From assembly GCA_002418185.1 (NCBI GenBank), contig DIDN01000113.1:17470-28642 (forward strand): 11,173 nt of DNA, written 5' to 3'. The DNA is from Deltaproteobacteria bacterium UBA5799 (GTDB lineage Bacteria; Desulfobacterota; GWC2-55-46). This document shows, in pieces, positions 6,478 through 11,173 of the stretch. Within the stretch, counting starts at the first letter, position 1. Each line of letters begins with the position of its first letter. The translations under genes were made by a program, and so were the position numbers. The notes beneath the pieces were generated by a model. The model was not told where the DNA came from and made no database searches. It saw only the letters and a program-made list of their open reading frames with translations.

Positions 6478-7428
6478 ATGAAGTTCAAGCCTATCTCCTC
6501 CAGGGGCCTCAAGACCTACTCAATCAGGGACAGGAAAAGCAAGGTGAGCGTGGGGGACTTCGCCGTCCCTGCCGGCAGGGGCGCGTCCTTCTCGGGCTTC
6601 CTTGAAAGCCTGCCGAACATACTCGCGGCCAGGGACCTGAAGGAGGTCGCATCGGCAGTCGTCCGGGCGCACGGTAACGGCCGCACCGTGGCAGTGGGCA
6701 TGGGCGCCCACGTCATAAAGACCGGGCTTTCACCGCTCATAATAGACCTCATGGAGCGGGGCGTCGTATCGGCAATAGCCATGAACGGCGCGTGCGTGGT
6801 GCACGACTTCGAGGCCGCTTTCGCGGGCTGCACCTCCGAGGACGTCGACGCGGAGCTCGGGAGCGGCTCCTTCGGCATGGCCGAGGAGACCGGGAGGCTC
6901 CTGAATAAAGCGATAAAAAAGGGGGCGAAAAAGGGGCTCGGATGCGCGGTCGGCGAGATGATATGGAAGTCCCGCTTCCCGCACAAGGACAAGAGCATCC
7001 TCGCCGCCGGCGCCAGGCTCGATATGCCCGTAACCGTGCACGTGGCGCTCGGGACCGACATCCTCCACATACACCCGCACATGGACGGCGCGGCAACAGG
7101 CGCTGCCTCTACGACCGATTTCAAAATCTTCTCGTCGGTCGTCGCCTCGCTCGAAGGCGGCATATACCTGAATATCGGCTCTGCCGTGATACTCCCCGAG
7201 GTCTTCTTGAAGGCGGTCACGCTCGTCCGGAACCTGGGGCACGAGATAAAGGGCTTTTCCACGGTGAACATGGACTTCATACAGCATTACAGGCCGCTTA
7301 CGAACGTCGTAAGGAGGCCGACCATGGGCGGGGGAAAGGGGTACAGGCTCACGGGCCACCACGAGATAATGGTGCCGCTCCTGTACGGGGCGGTAATCGA
7401 GATGCTTGGGGAGAGGCGCTGCGGATAA
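6478..7428 (+). CDS. Deoxyhypusine-synthase-like protein of unknown function
   Basis: A 316-residue soluble protein that seems distantly related to the deoxyhypusine synthase (DHS) family, NAD-dependent enzymes that include homospermidine synthase-type members in bacteria. The DHS-like features are a Rossmann-like GMGAHVIKTGL at 74-84, then VVSAIAMNGACVVHDFE at 96-112, where DHS has its TAGG-EED stretch. MPVTVHVALGTDILH at 183-197 sits where DHS has its PALTDGS motif, and a glycine-rich region covers 203-290. The DHS active-site signature with the imine-forming lysine before HH is not obvious; GSAVILPEVFLKAV (234-247) occupies the likely place and carries a lysine in a different register. The start ATG at 6478 has AGGGA near 6464-6468, abutting the upstream repeat. 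It ends one base before argH, so the two are probably cotranslated. The substrate is unknown. Confidence 0.6.
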   Translation: MKFKPISSRGLKTYSIRDRKSKVSVGDFAVPAGRGASFSGFLESLPNILAARDLKEVASAVVRAHGNGRTVAVGMGAHVIKTGLSPLIIDLMERGVVSAIAMNGACVVHDFEAAFAGCTSEDVDAELGSGSFGMAEETGRLLNKAIKKGAKKGLGCAVGEMIWKSRFPHKDKSILAAGARLDMPVTVHVALGTDILHIHPHMDGAATGAASTTDFKIFSSVVASLEGGIYLNIGSAVILPEVFLKAVTLVRNLGHEIKGFSTVNMDFIQHYRPLTNVVRRPTMGGGKGYRLTGHHEIMVPLLYGAVIEMLGERRCG

Positions 7429-7429
7429 C

Positions 7430-8818
7430 ATGAAGAAAAAGGCTTGGTCAGGCAGGTTCAGAGAGTCCACGGACAGGCTCGTAGAGGAGTTCAACGCCTC
7501 AATAGGGTTCGACTGCCGCCTTTTCAGGCACGATATAAGGGGCTCTATCGCGCACGCGAAGGTCCTTGTAAAGGCGGGCATCCTCAGGGGGTCCGAGGCC
7601 CGGCGCATAATAAACGGCCTCAAGGAGGTCGAAAAGGAGATAGCCTCCGGAAAAGCCAAGCTTGCCCCGGAGCTCGAGGACATCCACATGGCGGTCGAGG
7701 CGCTCCTTACAAGGAAGATAGGCCCTCTCGGCGGCAAGCTCCACACCGGGCGGAGCAGGAACGACCAGGTGGCCCTCGACATAAGGCTTTATCTCAGGGA
7801 CGAGATATACGAGATACTGGGGCTCGCGCACGGCTTCAAGCGCGCGCTTGTCGAGACGGCGGAAGCCAACCTCGACACGGTCATGCCCGGCTACACGCAC
7901 CTCCAGAGGGCGCAGCCGGTCCTACTTGCGCACCACCTGCTCTCATATTACGAGATGCTCAAGCGGGATACCGGGAGGTTGCTCGACTGCCTCGACAGGA
8001 TGGACGAGATGCCGCTCGGGGCCGGCGCGCTCGCCGGGAGCCCCTATGCCCTCGACAGGCGGTACGCCGCAAGGCTCCTGGGTTTTTCCAGGGTGACCGA
8101 CAACAGCCTCGACTCCGTTAGCGACAGGGACTTCGTAATCGAGTTCCTGTCTGCGGCGTCCATCCTCATGATGCACATCTCGCGCCTCTCCGAGGAGATA
8201 ATACTATGGTCGTCGCAGGAGTTCGCCTTTATAGAGCTGTCCGACGCCTTCTCGACCGGCTCCTCCATAATGCCGCAGAAAAAGAACCCTGACGTGGCCG
8301 AGCTTGCGAGGGGGAAGACAGGCAGGGTCTACGGCCACCTCGTCTCGCTCCTTACGACCATGAAGTCGCTACCCCTTGCCTATAACAAGGACATGCAGGA
8401 GGACAAGGAGCCGCTCTTCGACACGATAGACACGCTCAAGACCGTTCTGAAGGTGTACGCGCCCATGCTCAAGTCCATGAAGGTCGACCGCGGCAGGACG
8501 CTACGCGCAACCGGCGCCGGGTTCCTCAACGCCACCGACGCCGCCGACTACCTCGTCCGTAAGGGACTGCCCTTCAGGGAGGCGCACGAGGCCGCCGGCA
8601 GGGCGGTCGCCTGCTGCATAGGGAAAGAGAAGACCCTCGAGGAGCTTGACATGAAGGAGTGGAAGGCGCTTTCGCCGCTTTTCAGCGAAGACATAAAAGA
8701 GGCGGTCTCGATACGGAGGTCGCTTGACGCGAGAAAGGTACACGGCGGCACGGCCCCGGCGAGCGTCAGGAAGATGCTCCGGCTGGCTCAAAAAGAACTG
8801 GAAAAAGGGGCCTGCTGA
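7430..8818 (+). CDS. argH: Argininosuccinate lyase
   Basis: A 462-residue member of the fumarase/aspartase superfamily. It cleaves argininosuccinate to arginine and fumarate, the final step of arginine synthesis, as a cytosolic homotetramer. WSGRF at 6-10, HTGRSRNDQ at 105-113, GYTHLQRAQP at 154-163 (H157 in the acid/base region), and the superfamily signature GSSIMPQKKNP at 277-287, which contains the catalytic serine loop, are all present. Length is normal for the family. The start is ATG at 7430, one nt after the preceding stop, because MKKKAWSGRF is the usual N-terminus; the frame extends upstream to 7406 only within the previous gene. No strong ribosome site stands next to it, so translation may depend on the upstream gene. 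Its stop overlaps the next start as TGATG. No argG or argF is visible here. Confidence 0.97.
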   Translation: MKKKAWSGRFRESTDRLVEEFNASIGFDCRLFRHDIRGSIAHAKVLVKAGILRGSEARRIINGLKEVEKEIASGKAKLAPELEDIHMAVEALLTRKIGPLGGKLHTGRSRNDQVALDIRLYLRDEIYEILGLAHGFKRALVETAEANLDTVMPGYTHLQRAQPVLLAHHLLSYYEMLKRDTGRLLDCLDRMDEMPLGAGALAGSPYALDRRYAARLLGFSRVTDNSLDSVSDRDFVIEFLSAASILMMHISRLSEEIILWSSQEFAFIELSDAFSTGSSIMPQKKNPDVAELARGKTGRVYGHLVSLLTTMKSLPLAYNKDMQEDKEPLFDTIDTLKTVLKVYAPMLKSMKVDRGRTLRATGAGFLNATDAADYLVRKGLPFREAHEAAGRAVACCIGKEKTLEELDMKEWKALSPLFSEDIKEAVSIRRSLDARKVHGGTAPASVRKMLRLAQKELEKGAC

Positions 8819-8934
8819 TGAGGTGCTTGATTATCGTCATAGCCCTCTTCATCTTTGCGGCAGGGGCCACGGCCTGCGGCAAAAAAGGCCCGCCTTTGCC
8901 GCCGCTGGAGAACGCGGCCCTGCTCGGAAGGTAG
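8818..8934 (+). CDS. Small LptM-like (YifL-type) outer-membrane lipoprotein, 38 residues
   Basis: The ATG at 8818 overlaps the argH stop by one base (TGATG). The product is 38 residues: a short N-terminus with one Arg, a hydrophobic stretch (residues 4-17), then a lipobox ending at C20 (ATAC), followed by GKKGPPLPPLE. This CGxKGPLxxP pattern is the hallmark of the LptM/YifL lipoprotein family. In E. coli that protein is encoded just upstream of dapF and helps LptD mature in the LPS export complex. Position 2 after the lipid-modified Cys is Gly, so outer-membrane retention by the usual rule is likely. Here it sits between argH and the lysA-dapF pair. It is below common gene-finding length limits. 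Lipobox position 18 (-2) is Thr, which is acceptable. Confidence 0.85.
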   Translation: MRCLIIVIALFIFAAGATACGKKGPPLPPLENAALLGR

Positions 8935-8958
8935 CGCGCGGCCTCCATACCCTTTGAG

Positions 8959-9098
8959 CCCAAGTAGTTTTGTTGTTAGAATCTGGAGGTTCCGTGAAAA
9001 AAGCTTTTATTCTGGTTGGACATTCGAGTTTCGGGAAAACGGAAACTCTAAAGAAAATACGTGCTACGGAAACCTCTATTTTCCATAAATAACTTGGG
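8959..9098. repeat. Imperfect inverted repeat enclosing the P-loop gene remnant
   Basis: CCCAAGT at 8959-8965 is the exact inverse of ACTTGGG at 9092-9098. Further inward, GAGGT-TCCGT (8987-8995) is complementary to ACGGAAACCTC (9066-9076) with one bulged base. The intervening bases match patchily. The region is clearly AT-richer than the flanking genes. It may be an old mobile element, or the pairing may be a hairpin that masks the ribosome site of the short ORF inside it. Confidence 0.4.
8994..9092 (+). pseudogene. 32-codon remnant of a P-loop NTPase gene
   Basis: A GTG at 8994, with GGAGG at 8985-8989, opens a 32-codon frame ending in TAA at 9090-9092. The translation begins VKKAFILVGHSSFGKTETLKK. 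Residues 9-16 (GHSSFGKT) are an exact Walker A motif (GxxxxGKT), preceded by the hydrophobic beta strand expected before a P-loop and followed by an alpha-helical run. That is the first 25-30 residues of an ATP- or GTP-binding kinase or ATPase, far too short to fold alone. A repeat element begins 6 nt after the stop and lysA follows, so the rest of the gene is gone. I read it as a truncated remnant; a genuine micropeptide is less likely. Composition is AT-richer than the neighbours, suggesting acquired DNA. Confidence 0.5.
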
Positions 9099-9226
9099 AA
9101 GGTCTGATTAATTCGCAGATCTGTCATTCTGAGCGAAGCGAAGAAACTTGAATTTGTATAAACAATTTATGAGTTCTTCGGTCGCTTTCGCTCCCTCAGA
9201 ATGACAGGCAGAGTTAATCAGACCTT
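9099..9226. mobile_element. 128-bp MITE-like element with 13-bp perfect terminal inverted repeats
   Basis: AAGGTCTGATTAA (9099-9111) and TTAATCAGACCTT (9214-9226) are perfect inverse copies. A second perfect 13-bp pair lies inside: CTGTCATTCTGAG (9121-9133) and CTCAGAATGACAG (9195-9207). The core continues with GAAGAA/TTCTTC around an AT-rich centre, so one strand could fold end to end. There is no ORF. The TGTCATTCTGAGCGAAGCGAAG core is a widespread bacterial repeat motif as I remember it. The element starts directly after the preceding inverted repeat and ends 15 bp before the lysA ribosome site, the remainder of a 318-bp gene-free gap. Confidence 0.75.
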
Positions 9227-9252
9227 TCTTATAAATCTTTTGGAGGGCTTTG

Positions 9253-10542
9253 ATGCATTTTTTCGAGTACAGGGGCAAGGACTTCTACGCCGAGGGAGTG
9301 CCGGTCAGGCGGATAATAAAGGAAGTGGGCACGCCGGTCTACATCTACAGCAAGAAGACGCTCAAGCGCCACTACAAGGCCTATGGCGATGCCTTCGGGG
9401 GCGTTGCGCACCTCATCTGCTATTCCATAAAGGCGAACTCCAACATATCTGTATTAAGGGCCTTTGTCGAGGAAGGGAGCGGCTTTGACATCGTCTCCGG
9501 CGGAGAGCTCTTCAGGGCCTTGAAGGCAGGGGCAGACCCGCGTAAGATAGTCTTCTCGGGCGTGGGCAAGAGGGAAGACGAGATAGAGTATGCGCTCAAG
9601 AGCAACATACTCATGTTCAACGTGGAGTCGCCCCAGGAGCTGCGCGCCATAGACGCCATGGCCGGCAGGCTCGGGAAAAAGGCCGGCATAGCCATAAGGG
9701 TCAACCCGGACGTTGACCCGAAGACCCATCCCTACATTTCAACCGGGCTCAAGAAGAACAAGTTCGGCATAGAGACGGGCGAGGCGTACAAGGAATACCT
9801 CCACGCCAAAAGGCGGCTCAAGAACGTCGACCCCATAGGCATAGACTGCCACATAGGCTCGCAGATAACGAAGCTCGGCCCGTTCGTGGACGCGCTCCGT
9901 AAGACCACCGACCTCCTTAAAAGGCTCAGGGCCGAGGGCGTTGACATAAAGTACCTGGACATGGGCGGCGGCCTGGGCATAACCTATGACAAGGAAAATC
10001 CGCCTCACCCCGGCAGCTACGGCAAGGCCGTCATAAAGGGCACAAAGGGGCTCGGCGTTACCTTGATATTCGAGCCGGGGAGGTCGATGGTCGGGAACGC
10101 GGGCATACTCGCCACCACGGTCGTCTACACCAAAAAGGGCGCGAAGAAGAACTTCGTAATTGTGGACGCCGCCATGAACGACCTCGCAAGGCCCAGCCTC
10201 TACGGCTCGTACCACGCCGTAAAGGCGGTCAGGAAGAACGGCAAGAGAGAGATAGTGGCCGACGTGGTCGGCCCCATATGCGAATCCGGCGATTTCCTGG
10301 CGCAGGACAGGGAGATCCCGCAGGTGGCCCCGGGCGATGCCATAGCCCTCATGAGCGCGGGCGCATACGGCTTTTCCATGTCGAGCAACTACAATACCCG
10401 CCCCCGCGCCGCCGAGGTGATGGTGAGCGGCAGGGAGCTCTCGGTCATTAGAAAGAGAGAGAGCCTCGAAGACCTCGTGAGGGGAGAGGAAGTTCGCCCC
10501 GCAAGGGAGAAGAAAAAGGCGGCGCGGAGAAGGCGGCAATGA
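9253..10542 (+). CDS. lysA: Diaminopimelate decarboxylase
   Basis: A 429-residue fold-type III PLP enzyme that decarboxylates meso-diaminopimelate to L-lysine, the last step of lysine synthesis; it is cytosolic and dimeric. K60 in CYSIKANSN is the PLP lysine. HIGSQ at 200-204, the phosphate-binding GGGLG at 238-242, and EPGRS at 274-278 follow. CESGDFLA from C343 supplies the active-site Cys from the partner subunit, with AYGFSMSSNYN at 371-381 completing the site. I chose ATG 9253 over the TTG at 9250 because GGAGGG (9242-9247) is then 5 nt away rather than 2. The C-terminus ends in a strongly basic tail (REKKKAARRRRQ), an extension beyond the usual enzyme end. The stop overlaps the dapF start as ATGA, so the two are coupled. 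No convincing promoter is seen directly upstream; it may share the argH transcript. Confidence 0.96.
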   Translation: MHFFEYRGKDFYAEGVPVRRIIKEVGTPVYIYSKKTLKRHYKAYGDAFGGVAHLICYSIKANSNISVLRAFVEEGSGFDIVSGGELFRALKAGADPRKIVFSGVGKREDEIEYALKSNILMFNVESPQELRAIDAMAGRLGKKAGIAIRVNPDVDPKTHPYISTGLKKNKFGIETGEAYKEYLHAKRRLKNVDPIGIDCHIGSQITKLGPFVDALRKTTDLLKRLRAEGVDIKYLDMGGGLGITYDKENPPHPGSYGKAVIKGTKGLGVTLIFEPGRSMVGNAGILATTVVYTKKGAKKNFVIVDAAMNDLARPSLYGSYHAVKAVRKNGKREIVADVVGPICESGDFLAQDREIPQVAPGDAIALMSAGAYGFSMSSNYNTRPRAAEVMVSGRELSVIRKRESLEDLVRGEEVRPAREKKKAARRRRQ

Positions 10543-11173
10543 AGCTGAAATTTTCCAAGATGCACGGCCTCGGGAACGACTTCATCGTCATAGACGCGCG
10601 GTCGAAGGAGATACCCGGCATGGCGAGCAAGCTCAAGAGGCTCTCTGACCGGAGGTTCGGGGTCGGCTTTGACCAGGCGCTTATATTGAAGGGCTCGAAA
10701 AAGGCCGATTTCAGGATGGACATCTACAACAGCGACGGCGGCAGGGTCGAGATGTGCGGGAACGGCATACGCTGCCTTGCCGAGTATGTCTGGTCCAGGG
10801 GCCTGTCCAGAAAGCGCAGGCTGGACATAGAAACGCTTGCGGGTATAATCAGGCCAGAGAGGGCCGGGAAGCTCGTAAGGGTGGACATGGGCGAGCCGGT
10901 ACTGGAAGGCGGCCTTATCCCGACGCTCGCGAAGGGCCGGGTCATAGACAGGAGGCTCGCGGCGGGCGGCAAGTCCTTCGAGATAACCTGCGTCTCGATG
11001 GGCAACCCGCACTGCATCATATATGTTGACGACGTGGACGGCTTCCCCGTGGAGAAGTACGGCCCGCTGCTGGAAGTAAACAGGTTCTTCCCGAAGAAGA
11101 CCAACGTCGAGTTCATAGAGGTCCTCGGGAGGAAGAGGATAAAGATGAGGGTGTGGGAGCGCGGCGCGGGCGA
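10539..11173 (+). CDS. dapF: Diaminopimelate epimerase (5' part, runs off the window)
   Basis: The first 211 codons of dapF, open to the window edge. DapF interconverts LL- and meso-diaminopimelate, feeding both peptidoglycan and the LysA reaction upstream. KMHGLGNDFIVID at 7-19 is the family N-terminus. MCGNGIRC at 72-79 contains C73, which aligns exactly with the catalytic Cys73 of E. coli DapF. SMGNPHC, near residue 153, is also a family motif. The second catalytic cysteine (the GTGxxA region near residue 217) lies just past the end of the window. The ATG overlaps the lysA stop (ATGA), with GGAGAAGG at 10526-10533. Arginine is encoded mainly by AGG here (15 of 22 codons). Confidence 0.96.
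   Translation, partial: MKLKFSKMHGLGNDFIVIDARSKEIPGMASKLKRLSDRRFGVGFDQALILKGSKKADFRMDIYNSDGGRVEMCGNGIRCLAEYVWSRGLSRKRRLDIETLAGIIRPERAGKLVRVDMGEPVLEGGLIPTLAKGRVIDRRLAAGGKSFEITCVSMGNPHCIIYVDDVDGFPVEKYGPLLEVNRFFPKKTNVEFIEVLGRKRIKMRVWERGAG

Noticed and set aside
6730..7782. Long minus-strand open frame (350 codons) opposite the DHS-like gene and argH
   Set aside because: It runs antisense to two well-supported genes, has no family motif and shows the Arg/Pro/Val/Gly-rich composition of a shadow frame in GC-rich DNA.
9230..9235. TATAAA as a -10 for lysA at the edge of the repeat element
   Set aside because: There is no -35 match, and the start site would fall inside the lysA ribosome-binding site.
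9739..10539. Minus-strand open frame of 266 codons opposite lysA
   Set aside because: It is antisense to lysA and has no recognisable domain.
1..11173. CRISPR array, tRNA or rRNA genes, toxin-antitoxin or defence cassette
   Set aside because: I saw no regularly spaced direct repeats, no cloverleaf or rRNA sequence, and no nuclease, methylase or toxin family in any supported frame.

Overview
The window looks like chromosomal DNA of a GC-rich, LPS-bearing diderm bacterium. A Desulfobacterota, Deltaproteobacteria or Nitrospirota type is the best guess. Supporting signs are an argH, LptM-like lipoprotein, lysA, dapF gene order, a GmhA heptose isomerase for LPS core sugars, strong use of AGG (Arg) and ATA (Ile) codons despite high GC, and short inverted-repeat elements of a kind I associate with those groups. 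The taxonomic call is inference; the gene calls rest on protein motifs.

Layout. (1) 108-2988, plus strand: a tight three-gene unit with an NFACT/RqcH ribosome-quality-control protein, an unrecognised 150-residue protein overlapping it by 4 nt, and a YhcC/TIGR01212 radical SAM protein 11 nt later. The rqcH promoter lies so close to the ATG that the mRNA is probably leaderless. (2) 3082-4152, plus: an M29 metallo-aminopeptidase with its own extended -10 promoter. (3) 4153-4316: a convergent intergenic region holding a 60-nt near-perfect palindrome. (4) 4317-5549, minus: a polytopic membrane protein with a GT-C-like first loop, divergent from gmhA (5732-6316, plus); each has a recognisable sigma70-type promoter between them. 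(5) 6314-6464: a MITE-like repeat filling the gap after gmhA. (6) 6478-8934, plus: a deoxyhypusine-synthase-like protein of unknown role, argH (final step of arginine synthesis), and a 38-residue LptM-like lipoprotein, packed with 1-nt gaps or overlaps. (7) 8935-9252: an AT-richer island with a 32-codon P-loop ATPase remnant directly abutted by a second MITE-like element. (8) 9253 to the window end, plus: lysA and the 5' part of dapF, overlapping by 4 nt (lysine and diaminopimelate synthesis).

Most of the window is housekeeping metabolism: arginine, lysine/peptidoglycan precursor, LPS core heptose, LPS-assembly lipoprotein and nascent-chain quality control. I see no CRISPR array, tRNA, rRNA, intact transposase, phage gene or recognisable defence cassette. 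The less ordinary items are the shortened RqcH with an altered tRNA-binding motif, the DHS-like protein beside argH, the unnamed RqcH partner, the P-loop remnant trapped by a repeat, and the repeat elements themselves.
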